In this document: in pieces, positions 24,916 to 34,719 of the stretch
Layout of the letters: each line of letters opens with the position of its first letter
Position numbering within the stretch: the first letter of the stretch is position 1
NCBI RefSeq assembly: GCF_002844275.1
Contig: NZ_NXGX01000003.1
Span: 353,549-417,548, forward strand
Origin: Thalassospira lohafexi
GTDB taxonomy: Bacteria; Pseudomonadota; Alphaproteobacteria; Rhodospirillales; Thalassospiraceae
Direction of reading: 5' to 3'
DNA: 64,000 bases
Made by a program: the position numbers and the translations under genes
Notes under the pieces: generated by a model
Databases searched by the model: none
Seen by the model: only the letters and a program-made list of their open reading frames with translations
Told to the model about the DNA's origin: nothing

Positions 24916-25563
24916 ATGACACAGAAAAAGACGCAGAAACGACGCCGTGCCGTCAATGAAGAGGAAAAGGCCCTGTGGGAGGTCTTTACCCGTGACGTCA
25001 AACCCTTGCGCACTAAAAAGCGCAAAGGCGGAGATGCCGTGTTTGATCCTGATGACGACGGCCATATGAGCGATACCGCCATCCCATTGCCCGACAGTCT
25101 TGCCGACAACCTGCAAAAATCCGAAGAAAACCGTGCTGTGCGCAATTTGCCCTCGGCGCGCAATGCCGATCGGGGCCCGCAGGTCAAAAACCGTAAGCTC
25201 GAAGATCTTAAACCCGGTGTGACCGACGGGATTGACCGCTCCACCGCCAATAAGTTCCAAAAAGGCAAAATGAGCATCGATGGCCGCATCGATCTGCATG
25301 GCATGACCCAGGAAGTCGCCCACAATGCGCTCAATTCCTTTATCGAAGACAGCTGGCGGGCGGGAAAACGCTGTGTGCTGGTGATCACCGGTAAGGGATC
25401 GCGCCCCGATGAATATGGCCGCACCGGGCTTTTGCGGTCGCGCACCCCGCAATGGCTGAGCGCCCCGCGCCTGCGCACCCGCATTCTTGCCATTCATCAG
25501 GCCCAGATTCAGCACGGCGGGGCCGGGGCCTTTTATGTTTTGTTGAAACGGAGACGCCCGTGA
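24916..25563 (+). CDS. Smr domain-containing protein
   Basis: The 215-residue protein starts with the basic MTQKKTQKRRRAVNEEEKALW common to alphaproteobacterial Smr proteins; an AAGG lies upstream. The Smr domain occupies about residues 115-213: IDLHGMTQEVAHNALNSFI, VLVITGKGSR with the GKG loop, and QIQHGGAGAFYVLLKRR. Smr domains are DNA or RNA endonucleases, and stand-alone ones have been tied to RNA cleavage and ribosome rescue in other bacteria. The role here is not known. Its stop overlaps the start of the XRE gene. Confidence 0.88.
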   Translation: MTQKKTQKRRRAVNEEEKALWEVFTRDVKPLRTKKRKGGDAVFDPDDDGHMSDTAIPLPDSLADNLQKSEENRAVRNLPSARNADRGPQVKNRKLEDLKPGVTDGIDRSTANKFQKGKMSIDGRIDLHGMTQEVAHNALNSFIEDSWRAGKRCVLVITGKGSRPDEYGRTGLLRSRTPQWLSAPRLRTRILAIHQAQIQHGGAGAFYVLLKRRRP

Positions 25564-25919
25564 CACCTTTTGGCAACCGCATCAGGGAATTACGGGCCCG
25601 CAACGATGTCACCCTGACCGATATGGCAAGCGCATTGCAGCTCTCACCGGCTTATTTGTCAGCCCTTGAACATGGCCATCGCGGTCGGCCCAGCCCCGGT
25701 CTGGTGCAGCAGATTTGCGGCTATTTCAATCTGGTCTGGGATGAGGTTGACGATATCAAACGTCTGGCCCAGCTTTCGCACCCGAAAATCACCGTCGATA
25801 CCGCCGGGCTGGAACCCGAAGCCACCGAACTTGCCAATCTTTTGTCTGAACGGATCGCAGGATTAAGTGACGATCAGTTGTCGCGCATGCTCGACATTGT
25901 CCGCGAACGACCATCCTAA
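25560..25919 (+). CDS. XRE family helix-turn-helix regulator
   Basis: A GTG start overlaps the smr stop (GTGA) and has GGAG upstream, giving 119 residues. The HTH is at residues 5-60: FGNRIRELRARNDVTLTDMASALQLSPAYLSALEHGHRGRPSPGLVQQ. A C-terminal helical part contains LLSERIAGLSDDQLSRMLDIV. This gene commonly follows smr in alphaproteobacteria, which suggests a joint role. Its DNA target is unknown. Confidence 0.87.
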   Translation: MTPFGNRIRELRARNDVTLTDMASALQLSPAYLSALEHGHRGRPSPGLVQQICGYFNLVWDEVDDIKRLAQLSHPKITVDTAGLEPEATELANLLSERIAGLSDDQLSRMLDIVRERPS

Positions 25920-26306
25920 GGGCTTTAGGGCAGGGAAACTCAAACCGATCCGATGCTGGACCAAATGCCGGACAAATTTACTGTTCTGGTTGAGGCATTT
26001 TGACACGTTTTATGACCCTAAAACCGCAAGTTGGTTACAGAATCGTGTTTTTTGTGCATCAGAGGCACTAAAATAGCGACATTGCGCGAAACACGGTTTG
26101 ACTATTGTGATTATCGCGGTTATCAATCGGGGGTGTTTCGATCCAGAAACATGAAAAAACCCTGCCTTTATGCAACTACAAGGTTTCGAACCGTCCGCAC
26201 GCCCCAGCATTTGCCTGAGTGCCTTGCCCGACGGTCAACCGCACATCCTATCCTATCCCATTGACGTCTTCGCCCTTCCGGCAACCACAGATCATTAAAC
26301 GCACAT
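25920..26306. other. rho leader / intergenic region
   Basis: No gene is supported. The length and lack of a terminator before rho allow a long 5' leader, where Rho autoregulation by early termination is known in other bacteria. I see no clear rut-like pattern by eye. Confidence 0.4.
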
Positions 26307-27569
26307 ATGCATCTTCAAGACCTTAAAAAGAAATCACCGACCGAGCTGCTTGCTCTGTCCGATGAACTTGAAATCGAAAATGCCAGCACACTCCGTAAAC
26401 AGGAGTTGATGTTCGCCATTCTCAAACAGTTGGCCGAGAACGACCACGCCATTTTTGGTCTGGGTGTTCTTGAAGTGCTGCCGGATGGCTTTGGCTTTTT
26501 GCGGAGTCCCGAGGCAAACTACCTTGCCGGACCCGACGATATTTACGTCTCCCCCAGTCAGGTGCGCCGCTTTAGCCTGCGTACCGGTGACACGGTGGAA
26601 GGCCAGATCCGCTCGCCCAAAGAAGGCGAACGGTATTTTGCGCTGCTCAAAGTCGACAAGGTCAACTTTGACGCGCCCGAAAAAGTCCGTCAGCGCGTTA
26701 ACTTTGATAACCTGACCCCGCTGTATCCTGACGAGCCGCTCAAGATGGAGCGGACCATCGATCAGGAAGGCAACAAGGACACCACCAACCGGGTGATCGA
26801 ACTTGTTGCCCCGCTTGGTAAAGGTCAGCGTGCCCTGATCGTGGCACCGCCCCGGACCGGTAAGACCGTGATGCTGCAAAATATTGCGCACGCGATCGAG
26901 GAAAACCATCCCGAGGCCTATCTGATCGTTCTTCTGATTGATGAACGCCCAGAAGAAGTCACCGACATGGACCGCTCGGTCAAAGGTGAAGTCATCAGCT
27001 CAACCTTCGACGAACCGGCACAGCGCCACGTTCAGGTCACCGAAATGGTGCTTGAAAAGGCCAAACGCCTCGTCGAGCACAAGCATGATGTCGTCATCCT
27101 GCTCGATTCCATTACCCGTCTGGCGCGTGCGTATAACACCGTCGTGCCAAGCTCGGGCAAGGTGCTGACCGGGGGTGTTGATGCCAACGCGCTGCAACGT
27201 CCAAAACGCTTCTTTGGTGCGGCCCGTAACATCGAAGAAGGCGGCTCGCTGACCATCATCGCGACCGCCCTGATCGATACCGGCTCGCGCATGGATGAGG
27301 TCATCTTTGAAGAATTCAAAGGGACCGGTAACTCCGAGCTTATCCTGGATCGTAAACTGTCTGACAAACGTATCTTCCCGTCGATTGATATCCTTAAATC
27401 GGGTACCCGTAAGGAAGAACTGCTGGTCGACAAATCGGTTCTGTCGAAAATGTGGGTTCTGCGCCGTATCCTCAACCCGATGGGGCCACAGGACGCGATG
27501 GAATTCCTTTTGGGCAAGCTCAAAACAACCAAAAGCAACGACGATTTCTTCGATTCCATGAACGGCTAG
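26307..27569 (+). CDS. rho: transcription termination factor Rho
   Basis: Rho is a hexameric ATP-dependent RNA helicase that ends transcription. The 420-residue form has the N-terminal helical domain ([26 protein letters not shown]), the cold-shock RNA-binding fold with [13 protein letters not shown] (about residues 60-72), Walker [13 protein letters not shown] (about 178-189), Walker [15 protein letters not shown] and the R-loop [11 protein letters not shown]. It ends in a strong terminator. In many alphaproteobacteria rho adjoins mnmE; here 7 kb of accessory genes lie between. Confidence 0.97.
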   Translation: MHLQDLKKKSPTELLALSDELEIENASTLRKQELMFAILKQLAENDHAIFGLGVLEVLPDGFGFLRSPEANYLAGPDDIYVSPSQVRRFSLRTGDTVEGQIRSPKEGERYFALLKVDKVNFDAPEKVRQRVNFDNLTPLYPDEPLKMERTIDQEGNKDTTNRVIELVAPLGKGQRALIVAPPRTGKTVMLQNIAHAIEENHPEAYLIVLLIDERPEEVTDMDRSVKGEVISSTFDEPAQRHVQVTEMVLEKAKRLVEHKHDVVILLDSITRLARAYNTVVPSSGKVLTGGVDANALQRPKRFFGAARNIEEGGSLTIIATALIDTGSRMDEVIFEEFKGTGNSELILDRKLSDKRIFPSIDILKSGTRKEELLVDKSVLSKMWVLRRILNPMGPQDAMEFLLGKLKTTKSNDDFFDSMNG

Positions 27570-27616
27570 GCCAACCCTTTGGTTCTAAACCGTTATGTGA
27601 CAATCATCTGATGATT

Positions 27617-27646
27617 AAACGGGGCCTTTCGGGGCCCCGTTTTTTT
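27617..27646 (+). terminator. intrinsic terminator of rho
   Basis: CGGGGCC/GGCCCCG with a short loop and flanking AA/TT runs into seven T. Confidence 0.9.
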
Positions 27647-27671
27647 GTTGCCTGACGCGTATGATGGTCAT

Positions 27672-27687
27672 TGTTTCACATGAAACA
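27672..27687. promoter_or_regulatory. parS: parS-like site, one-base variant
   Basis: TGTTTCACATGAAACA differs from the canonical ParB site by one central base (A for G). It lies between the rho terminator and the LysE gene, nearest of the four to oriC. Confidence 0.65.
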
Positions 27688-27754
27688 GTATGGCTTGAAT
27701 TCTGCTGTCCCGCGATCATACTGCTATCTAGGCTGAGGACGTGGGAGTTAACGG

Positions 27755-28405
27755 ATGAATGGTGTCGAAATTGCCACGGTCATGTTTGGTATTGCGCTGA
27801 CGCAGATATCGCCGGGGCCGAACATGATGGCGGTGTCTTCGGCTGCGCTGTCAGGTGGGCGGCGGCCCGGTTTGCTGAGTGCGGCGGGCATTGCGACGGG
27901 CGTGTTCATATGGTCGGTGCTGTTTGCCTTTGGCATCGGTGCCGTCATTGATGCTTTCCCGCAAACATTGACCGCGATGAAACTGCTTGGCGGCGCCTAT
28001 TTTCTGTATCTTGCCCTGAAATCCTTGCGGGCCTGCCTGAAACACAGAAATGGCCTGCAACAAGGGTTTTCTGCCGGTCAAACCGCGCAGCGGTCGGGTC
28101 TTGATGCCTATCGCACTGGACTTCTGGTGGTGTTGACCAATCCCAAGGCAGCACTGATGTGGGTGGCGGTATCGATGTTTCTGGCCACGACACATGGGGC
28201 GCACGCCGCATTGGTTCTGATTGGGGGGATGGCGGCGATGTCGGCACTGGTGATTTATGGCACCTATGCCGTGCTGTTTTCGACCGGCGTTGCCGTTCGG
28301 GCCTATCAGCGGTTTTTCCGAACAATTGATGGCCTGTTCGGTGCGGTTTTCGGGGTGATTGGCGGACGTCTTTTGATCGATGGCCTGCGCGATTTGCGCA
28401 ATTAG
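27755..28405 (+). CDS. LysE family translocator
   Basis: The 216-residue inner-membrane protein has five or six hydrophobic helices and the LysE/RhtB start VMFGIALTQISPGPNMMAV, then AAGIATGVFIWSVL, MKLLGGAYFLYLALKSLR and GLLVVLTNPKAALMW. These exporters pump out amino acids or related metabolites. The substrate cannot be deduced. A parS-like site lies 68 bp upstream. It is convergent with the following small gene. Confidence 0.9.
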   Translation: MNGVEIATVMFGIALTQISPGPNMMAVSSAALSGGRRPGLLSAAGIATGVFIWSVLFAFGIGAVIDAFPQTLTAMKLLGGAYFLYLALKSLRACLKHRNGLQQGFSAGQTAQRSGLDAYRTGLLVVLTNPKAALMWVAVSMFLATTHGAHAALVLIGGMAAMSALVIYGTYAVLFSTGVAVRAYQRFFRTIDGLFGAVFGVIGGRLLIDGLRDLRN

Positions 28406-28428
28406 GGTCAGATCCTCCTCGACAGGAT

Positions 28429-28734
28429 TTACATCAGCACCAGTGTCACCTCGGCCCCATATCCGTCCAGCCGTTGCTGCTCGACCATCGCGTCGCCGGG
28501 ATCGATGCTGAGTTTACCATCGCCCAGACGAATGCCAATATGGTGCGGGCCGTAACACAGGGTAATCGCCAGCTCATCACTGGTTTCAAGGGTGCAGGTC
28601 GCGCTGTCCCCACCGGCTAAATGATGGGGCGGGGCACTGTCCCAACCGGTTTGGGGCGCCAGACTGGTCAGACTAAGTGCCTGTTTGGCATTGCCATTGC
28701 GCAAGGTCAATTTCAGCTGCATGGCATGGGACAT
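28429..28734 (-). CDS. hypothetical protein
   Basis: The 101-residue soluble protein is mostly beta-like (MQLKLTLRNGNAKQALSLTSL, LAITLCYGPHHIGIRLGDGKLSIDPGDAM). I do not recognise a family. A perfect AAGGAGG site precedes the ATG, which supports translation. It lies convergent with the LysE gene and divergent from the HD hydrolase gene. Confidence 0.55.
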   Translation of the reverse strand: MSHAMQLKLTLRNGNAKQALSLTSLAPQTGWDSAPPHHLAGGDSATCTLETSDELAITLCYGPHHIGIRLGDGKLSIDPGDAMVEQQRLDGYGAEVTLVLM

Positions 28735-28882
28735 GGTGGGCCTCCTTGGTCGGGACGTTGGTGAACCGGGGCATAATCCCTATGTAGGAATTGATTTTCC
28801 GATGCGATAGGGGATCAATGCTTGAAACCCGCCAACAGCCATGTGATTCTGATGGTCTTCATTCACGACGGTTGCGAGCTTG

Positions 28883-29446
28883 ATGCAGCTTTTACTCAAA
28901 TCAGTTGATTTTGCCGCCCGCGCGCACCGCGATCAGCGGCGCAAAGGCCCGGCAGAAGAACCCTATATCAACCACCCGATTGAGGTTTCGCGCCTGATTG
29001 TCGAATGCGAACCACATACGCACGAAGACATCCTCTGTGCCGCCATCCTGCATGACGTGATCGAGGATTGCGGCGCGACCCGCGATGAAATTGCCGCCTG
29101 TTTCAATGATACGGTCGCCGATATCGTGTTGGAAGTCAGCGATGACAAGGCCTTGCCGCGTGATGAGCGTAAAGCACAGCAGATCGAAACCGCCCCCGAC
29201 CTGACCGAGGCGGCCAAACTGGTCCGCCTTGCCGATAAGGTCGCCAATGTCGGGGCGATGTTGACCGACACCCCGATTGGCTGGGACGAAGACCAAATCC
29301 TTGCCTATGTCACTTGGGCCGAGGCGGTTGTCGCCCCATGCCGTGTGGTCAGTGACAATCTGTCAGAACGCTTTGACGCGATTGCGCGCGATGTCCGGGC
29401 CTTCCACACCCCCGAAGAACAACAAAAGGCAGAAGCCGGGGTTTAA
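28883..29446 (+). CDS. HD-domain protein resembling the SpoT/MESH1 (p)ppGpp hydrolase
   Basis: This 187-residue single-domain protein shows the SpoT-type hydrolase order: ARAHRDQRRKG...EPYINHPIEVSRLI, AAILHDVIEDCG (HD metal motif, about residues 53-64) and KLVRLADKVANVGAML. Stand-alone members (MESH1, small alarmone hydrolases) cleave (p)ppGpp, and related ones act on other nucleotides. No synthetase domain is present. The ATG chosen follows an in-frame TTG by one codon. Alarmone activity is inferred from the motifs alone. Confidence 0.75.
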   Translation: MQLLLKSVDFAARAHRDQRRKGPAEEPYINHPIEVSRLIVECEPHTHEDILCAAILHDVIEDCGATRDEIAACFNDTVADIVLEVSDDKALPRDERKAQQIETAPDLTEAAKLVRLADKVANVGAMLTDTPIGWDEDQILAYVTWAEAVVAPCRVVSDNLSERFDAIARDVRAFHTPEEQQKAEAGV

Positions 29447-29465
29447 TCCAGCCTCTGCCTTTATT

Positions 29466-29505
29466 TAAATCTAAGATTATATATCTGATCTTAGATAATA
29501 ATTTT
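29466..29505. terminator. bidirectional terminator between HD hydrolase and qor genes
   Basis: A perfect 9-bp inverted repeat ATCTAAGAT/ATCTTAGAT with a 10-nt loop is flanked by TTATTTAA and AATAATTTTAT, giving T-rich tails on both strands. Confidence 0.7.
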
Positions 29506-30478
29506 ATACTGTAAGGACAATCGATCCGTTGGTTTTACGGCCTTCAAGATCATCATGCGCCTGCTTGGCATCTGCCAACGGATAGGTCGCTGTAATGTCG
29601 ATTTTGACCGCGCCGGATTTCAGCACATCAAACAGATCATTGGCCGTGGCCAGCAATTCTTCGCGGGTCGCGGTATAGTGGAAGATGCTGGGTCGGGTCA
29701 GGAAATAGGCACCGGGAGCCAGCGCCTTGATCGGCACGGGCGGGACAGGCCCGGATGACTGACCAAAAGTAACCATCATGCCCAGCCGTTTCAGGCATTT
29801 AAGCGAATCATCGAATGTGTCTTTCCCGACCGAATCGTAAACAACTTCAACGCCTTGGCCCTTGGTGATTTCCATCACCCGTTCGGACACCACTTCATCG
29901 CGGTACAGGATCGGGTAATCGCAACCCTTTGCCTTGGCAATCTCGGCCTTTTCGGGCGATCCAACCGTGCCAATCACGGTCGCACCCAGATGCTTGGCCC
30001 ACTGACAGACAATCTGGCCAACACCGCCTGCGGCGGCATGGATCAAAATGGTGTCGCCCTTTTTAACGGTGTAGGTCCGGCGCAAAAGGTATTGTGCGGT
30101 CATGCCCTGGAGCATGGCGGCTGCGGCCAGTTCGAAACTGACATCATCGGGGATTTTGACCAGCCCCTTGGCCGGCATGACGCGGGCCTCGGCATAGGCA
30201 CCAAGCGGCTGCGCGGCATAGGCCACCCGATCCCCAACCGAAAGGTCCGTAACCCCGGCACCAACCGCCTCAATCACGCCAGCCCCCTCAAGCCCAAGCC
30301 CGGATGGCAGGGACGGGGCCGGATACACACCGGAGCGGAAATAAATATCGATATAGTTCAGGCCAACGGCCTTTTGCGCCAGGCGGACTTCACCTTCGCC
30401 CGGTGCGCCAACCTCGACGTCTTCAAAGCGCAGCACATCACTGCCGCCGGTTTCATAAAAGCGGAATGCTTTGGTCAT
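29504..30478 (-). CDS. qor: NADPH:quinone oxidoreductase (zinc-independent MDR family)
   Basis: The 324-residue protein is a medium-chain dehydrogenase/reductase of the zeta-crystallin type without zinc ligands. KAVGLNYIDIYFRSGVYP is the substrate side, LGLEGAGVIEAVGAGV the central strand, and ILIHAAAGGVGQIVCQWAK (about residues 143-161) the NADPH loop. It ends DLEGRKTNGSIVLTV, a typical Qor tail. It reduces quinones by one electron or acts on enones with NADPH in the cytosol. It sits alone on this strand. Confidence 0.9.
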   Translation of the reverse strand: MTKAFRFYETGGSDVLRFEDVEVGAPGEGEVRLAQKAVGLNYIDIYFRSGVYPAPSLPSGLGLEGAGVIEAVGAGVTDLSVGDRVAYAAQPLGAYAEARVMPAKGLVKIPDDVSFELAAAAMLQGMTAQYLLRRTYTVKKGDTILIHAAAGGVGQIVCQWAKHLGATVIGTVGSPEKAEIAKAKGCDYPILYRDEVVSERVMEITKGQGVEVVYDSVGKDTFDDSLKCLKRLGMMVTFGQSSGPVPPVPIKALAPGAYFLTRPSIFHYTATREELLATANDLFDVLKSGAVKIDITATYPLADAKQAHDDLEGRKTNGSIVLTV

Positions 30479-30767
30479 TTAAGACCTCCCGTTATTTGTT
30501 CGCGTTCTGTGAACGTCTGTTGCGTCAATGGCAGGAGTGTAGGTCAGAACTTGGTGTTTTGCAGCAGGGGATTACGCCGAACTGTTGTGCAGTGATGCAG
30601 ACGACAACGGGCGCGCGCCGGACGACTGAAAATGTCGGTGGCTTCTTGCGGGCTCCTGACTCATCCTGTCATGAGCTTCTGCTAAGCTTCCTTGCAACGG
30701 GTTTTGCTCTTGATGAGCAGAAGCTTATGTATTTTCGGGCGTAATTTGGTCTTTAACGGGGAGTTTT

Positions 30768-31172
30768 ATGATGTCTGTGATCAGTCACATCACATTGGGA
30801 ACAAACGATAAATCGCGTTCTAAAGCCTTTTATGACGCCGCTCTGGGGGCCATCGGCTTTAAACGCGTGCCCAAGCCCGCTGAAAAGCCTCTGGCGTATG
30901 ACCGTAATGGGCAAATGCCGACCATTTATATCTATACGCCCGAGGATGGCCGCCCGGCGACTTGGGGCAATGGCACCCATGTCGCCTTTACCGCCGACAC
31001 CCGCCAACAGGTCGATGCCTTCCACGCCGCCGCCATGCAAAATGGTGGCATGGATGAAGGCCAACCGGGCTTGCGCAGCCATTATGGCCCGAACTACTAC
31101 GCGGCCTATGTCCGTGATCCCGATGGCAATAAATTACAGGCGGTCTGTTACGCCAGCGGTGACACCGCATAA
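30768..31172 (+). CDS. VOC family (glyoxalase-like) protein
   Basis: The 134-residue protein has the paired beta-alpha-beta pattern ISHITLGTNDKSRSKAFYDAAL and GTHVAFTADTRQQVDAFHAAAM, ending YYAAYVRDPDGNKLQAVCY with the usual DPDGN and Glu/Gln metal-site region. The final ligand is Gln rather than Glu, so metal binding may differ. The reaction is unknown. GGGGAG lies upstream; the second ATG codon could equally be the start. Confidence 0.85.
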   Translation: MMSVISHITLGTNDKSRSKAFYDAALGAIGFKRVPKPAEKPLAYDRNGQMPTIYIYTPEDGRPATWGNGTHVAFTADTRQQVDAFHAAAMQNGGMDEGQPGLRSHYGPNYYAAYVRDPDGNKLQAVCYASGDTA

Positions 31173-31209
31173 AGTACCGGCATCTGCGCAACGATTAGGC
31201 GGTAGCGGA

Positions 31210-31698
31210 TTAAAGATCAAAACTACCCTGATCATCGCCAAGCGGAAGGTCGACACCTTCGATCTTTAAAAGTGCCCGCTTGGTTTCAAGTCCGCCATCT
31301 CCGGAATAACCACCCGGCTTGTCGCCCGATGCCAGAACCCGGTGGCAGGGAATGATGATCGGGATCGGGTTGAGCCCGCAGGCGGTGCCAACCGATTGAA
31401 ATGCCTTGGGCGATCCGGCGGCGGTGGCAAGGTCCTTATAGGTCGCGGTTGACCCGGCCGGTATTTTGCGCATGGCGTCCCAGACCGCCTTTTGGAAATC
31501 GGTGCCATCCGGGGCAAGCGGCAGATCAAAATCGCCGCGTTTTCCTGCAAAATAATCCGCAAGCTGCGCTTTGGCGTCTTCAAGAACCGGGCTTGTTTCC
31601 ATCTCTTCGACAAAACCCCAGTCGAGTGCGACGATCACACCGTCAAATTCAAAGATGGTCAGCGGGCCAACCGGGCTGTTGATCGAAATCTGGGGCAT
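31210..31698 (-). CDS. ogt: methylated-DNA-[protein]-cysteine S-methyltransferase
   Basis: The protein repairs O6-methylguanine by moving the methyl to its own Cys. The 162-residue chain has the variable N-terminal domain, FQKAVWDAMRKIPAGSTATYKDLA (HTH), the Asn hinge region GLNPIPIIIPCHRVL with acceptor Cys118, and GGYSGDGGLETKRALLKIEG. All key residues are present. The frame is open further upstream, but MPQISINSPVGPLTIFE is the typical start. It follows the DUF255 gene by 88 bp on the same strand. Confidence 0.92.
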   Translation of the reverse strand: MPQISINSPVGPLTIFEFDGVIVALDWGFVEEMETSPVLEDAKAQLADYFAGKRGDFDLPLAPDGTDFQKAVWDAMRKIPAGSTATYKDLATAAGSPKAFQSVGTACGLNPIPIIIPCHRVLASGDKPGGYSGDGGLETKRALLKIEGVDLPLGDDQGSFDL

Positions 31699-31786
31699 GG
31701 TCTGTCGTGATCCTGTTAAAGACGGGCAGGGGCATGTGCGGCGGTGGCGCATACCCTCTTGCCCGTCAAAGCCGTGTATAAGTGCC

Positions 31787-33826
31787 TTATGCCGCCTTGG
31801 CCGGTAGGTCGGCAAGCAATTTGGTAAGGTCATCAGGTGTCGTCACCGGGGCGGAGCACACCGGCCCCTGACAGACATAGGCGGTTTCCTTGCCATCAAT
31901 CGCGGTTTTGCCAGATGCCGGGTGACCTGCGGGCAGGGTATCGGTTTCTGACAGGATGGTAATCGCCCGGTTGGGCAGATAGGCGGCAAAGATCGCACGG
32001 CGCATCTCAAGATAAATCTGGCTGCGGTCCTTGGCAATCAGGACAATTTGCACCGGGTTTTGCAGCATTTCCGCGGCCAGAAGCAATCCCGGCATATTGG
32101 GGAACTGTTCGGTCAAACGCCCGCCAAAGGCCGAAAGCGTGATTTCCGTGCGGTCGCGATAGGTCGTATTCCCGGTCAGCGCAAAAAGCTTGGCCAAATT
32201 CTGCGCCATAATCGCATTGCCCGACGGGACTGCGTTATCCATATGCGGTTTCTGACGGACAATCAGGTCCGTGGCATCCGATGCCGACTGAAAATAGCCG
32301 CCTTTGGCATCGGCAAACAGGGTTTCGACAGTTTCTGACCATGCAACCGCCTCACGCAGATAGGCATCCTCGCCAAAGCATTCAAACAGGCGCAAAGCAG
32401 CCCGGATCATATGGGCGTAGTCTTCTAGCATCCCGGTATGCTGGGCTTTGCCGTCGCGGTAACTGTGCAGGAACCGGTCATTTTTCATCAGGGTATTGGT
32501 GACGAAATTATAGGCCAGCTTGGCGTAATCCAGCCAATCGGCGCGCTTGAACGTCATGGCGGCTTCGGCCATGGCGGCAATTGTCATCGCGTTCCAGTCG
32601 GTCAGAGCCTTGTCATCCCAGCCCGGACGGATGCGCTTGGCGCGTTCGCTCAGCAATATTTGGCGCAGGTCCGCCAGTTTTTCCTCGGTCGCCTCATCGG
32701 CAAGGCCCAAGCCCGACTGGGTGCGGTTAAGGATGGTATTGCCTTCCCAGTTGCCGTCTTTTGACACGTCATAGAATTTCTTGAACAACGCGGCATCATC
32801 GCCCAGAAGCGCGTCAATTTCGGCCTCTGTCCAGACATAGAACTTGCCTTCGACCCCTTCGCTGTCGGCATCAAGGCTGGCGGTAAAGGCGCCACCCGTG
32901 ATGCGCATTTCGCGTAAGGTCCAGGTGATGGTTTCTTCCACGCGCCTTGCATACAGCGGATTGGCATCAATGCGCCAGACATCGCACAAAAGATCAATCA
33001 GCTGCGCATTGTCATAGAGCATCTTTTCAAAATGCGGCACCAGCCACTGGTCATCGACCGCATAGCGGGCAAATCCGCCGCCCAGATGGTCATAAATGCC
33101 GCCCTGACACATGCGATCAAGGCTGTGTTTGACGATGCGTTTAAGTTCATCATCGTCGCTGCGCACCCCGGTCCGCCAGATCAGCGACAATAGGCTGGGC
33201 TGCGGGAATTTCGGCGCACCGGTTGTGCCGCCATTTTTGGCATCCATGATCTGCAAACAGCCATGCCCGCAACGATCAATCATTTCCAAGCTCGGCACGG
33301 CACCATTGGCCCCGCTGTTCATTTTTTGAAGGGCTTGGGAAATCTGCGTGACGTTGTGGCGGATATCTTCGGGCTTTTCGGCATAAAGCTTGGCGATGGT
33401 TTTAAGGACCTCATCAAACCCCGGGCGGCCATAACGCGCGGTTTTGGGAAAATACGTTCCGCCCCAGAACGGCTCCCCATCGGGGGTCAAAAACATGGTC
33501 AGCGGCCAGCCGCCCTGTTGACCGAGTAACGCCAGCGCATTTTGATACACCGCATCCAGATCGGGGCGTTCTTCACGGTCAAGCTTGATGTTGACGAACA
33601 ACTCATTCATCAGCCCGGCCATGCCGTCATCTTCGAAACTTTCATGGGCCATGACATGGCACCAGTGACACGCCGCATAGCCGACAGACAAAAGGATCGG
33701 CTTGTTGGCGGCCTTGGCAGCAGCCAGAACCTCCGTGCTCCAGGGTTGCCAGTGCACCGGGTTATCTGCGTGCTGGCGCAGATAGGGGCTGGTTTCTGAT
33801 CCAAGATTGTTTGTCGCGAGATCCAT
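31787..33826 (-). CDS. DUF255 thioredoxin-domain protein (YyaL/SSP411 family)
   Basis: The 679-residue cytosolic protein begins with the thioredoxin-like DUF255 domain: [32 protein letters not shown] (CXXC at Cys53/Cys56), [16 protein letters not shown] and [23 protein letters not shown]. The rest forms an alpha/alpha barrel like N-acylglucosamine epimerases ([28 protein letters not shown]). The human relative is SPATA20. The biochemical role is unknown. AGGAAA precedes the ATG; a 19-codon upstream extension is unlikely. Confidence 0.9.
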   Translation of the reverse strand: MDLATNNLGSETSPYLRQHADNPVHWQPWSTEVLAAAKAANKPILLSVGYAACHWCHVMAHESFEDDGMAGLMNELFVNIKLDREERPDLDAVYQNALALLGQQGGWPLTMFLTPDGEPFWGGTYFPKTARYGRPGFDEVLKTIAKLYAEKPEDIRHNVTQISQALQKMNSGANGAVPSLEMIDRCGHGCLQIMDAKNGGTTGAPKFPQPSLLSLIWRTGVRSDDDELKRIVKHSLDRMCQGGIYDHLGGGFARYAVDDQWLVPHFEKMLYDNAQLIDLLCDVWRIDANPLYARRVEETITWTLREMRITGGAFTASLDADSEGVEGKFYVWTEAEIDALLGDDAALFKKFYDVSKDGNWEGNTILNRTQSGLGLADEATEEKLADLRQILLSERAKRIRPGWDDKALTDWNAMTIAAMAEAAMTFKRADWLDYAKLAYNFVTNTLMKNDRFLHSYRDGKAQHTGMLEDYAHMIRAALRLFECFGEDAYLREAVAWSETVETLFADAKGGYFQSASDATDLIVRQKPHMDNAVPSGNAIMAQNLAKLFALTGNTTYRDRTEITLSAFGGRLTEQFPNMPGLLLAAEMLQNPVQIVLIAKDRSQIYLEMRRAIFAAYLPNRAITILSETDTLPAGHPASGKTAIDGKETAYVCQGPVCSAPVTTPDDLTKLLADLPAKAA

Positions 33827-34112
33827 GTCATTTCCTGTGCCGCCAATCGGGTGGCCGGCGTTTGGTGGGCAGGTGCGAATCATGTGGCGTTCATGATCCG
33901 TAACTCTTTGTTATGGTGTTTATCCTAAGGGTAGAACCATCATACTTAAAGGCCAACGGCGGTAATTCTTTGTCGGGTGACCCGATAAAGTGGTTTTTGC
34001 GGCGCGGATTTGCCGATTATGCCCGGTTATGCCCGATTATGATTGAGATGCCGCCGGGGCAAGTCATAATGATTGCGACCAGATAACAGAAAAGAACAAG
34101 GAGATCGGGGCG

Positions 34113-34391
34113 ATGAAAGTAACCGTCGATATAGATTGCAGCCCGGAAGAACTGCGCACCTTCTTTGGCTTGCCAGATGTTCAGCCGATGCAACAGGCGA
34201 TGATGAAAGAAATCGAAGACCGCATGAAAGCCAATCTTGCGGCGATGGACCCCGAAACCATGGTCAATACCTGGCTGCCTCAGGGCATGCAGAACTGGGA
34301 TCAGATGCAAAAGGCGTTCTGGGGTCAGTTCAACGCCGCCGGACAAGCCGGGCAGGGCGGAAAACCGGGCAAAAAAAGCGATAAGGACTGA
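34113..34391 (+). CDS. DUF6489-like small protein
   Basis: The 92-residue protein begins MKVTVDIDCSPEELRTFFGLPDVQP and has a Met/Gln-rich helical centre and a Gly/Lys tail. It matches in outline a small alphaproteobacterial family (DUF6489), which I recall only by pattern. AAGGAGAT lies 8 nt before the ATG. It is followed at once by the 2Fe-2S protein gene, so the two are probably cotranscribed. Function is unknown. Confidence 0.65.
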   Translation: MKVTVDIDCSPEELRTFFGLPDVQPMQQAMMKEIEDRMKANLAAMDPETMVNTWLPQGMQNWDQMQKAFWGQFNAAGQAGQGGKPGKKSDKD

Positions 34392-34395
34392 ATTG

Positions 34396-34719
34396 TTGAG
34401 CGACCATTACTATCAGGCACATGTGTTTGTCTGTCAGAACGAACGCCCAAACGGGCATGAACGCGGATGCTGCCAGTCCAAGGGTGCGACCAAACTGCGT
34501 AATTACATGAAGGTCCGCGCCAAGGAACTGGGCCTGCCGATGACCCGGATCAATACCGCCGGGTGCCTTGATCGTTGCGAATTGGGGCCGGTGATGGTGA
34601 TTTACCCCGAAGGTACGTGGTATCGCTATGACAGCATGGAAGACATCGACGCGATCCTGACGGACCACCTTGTCGGTGGGCAGGTGGTCGAACGGCTCCG
34701 GCTTGCGGTGGATCAATGA
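34396..34719 (+). CDS. (2Fe-2S) ferredoxin domain protein (TTG start)
   Basis: The 107-residue thioredoxin-fold ferredoxin begins LSDHYYQAHVFVCQNERPNG. Cluster ligands are visible as CX11CC in VFVCQ...RGCCQSKG and CX3C in GCLDRCELGPVMVIYPEG. It matches bacterial homologues of the NuoE-like or azotobacter-type shethna proteins. Its redox partner is unknown. The start is TTG: two TTG codons follow each other and AAGGA lies about 8 nt before. The longer frame overlaps the DUF6489 gene and is rejected. Confidence 0.82.
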   Translation: MSDHYYQAHVFVCQNERPNGHERGCCQSKGATKLRNYMKVRAKELGLPMTRINTAGCLDRCELGPVMVIYPEGTWYRYDSMEDIDAILTDHLVGGQVVERLRLAVDQ

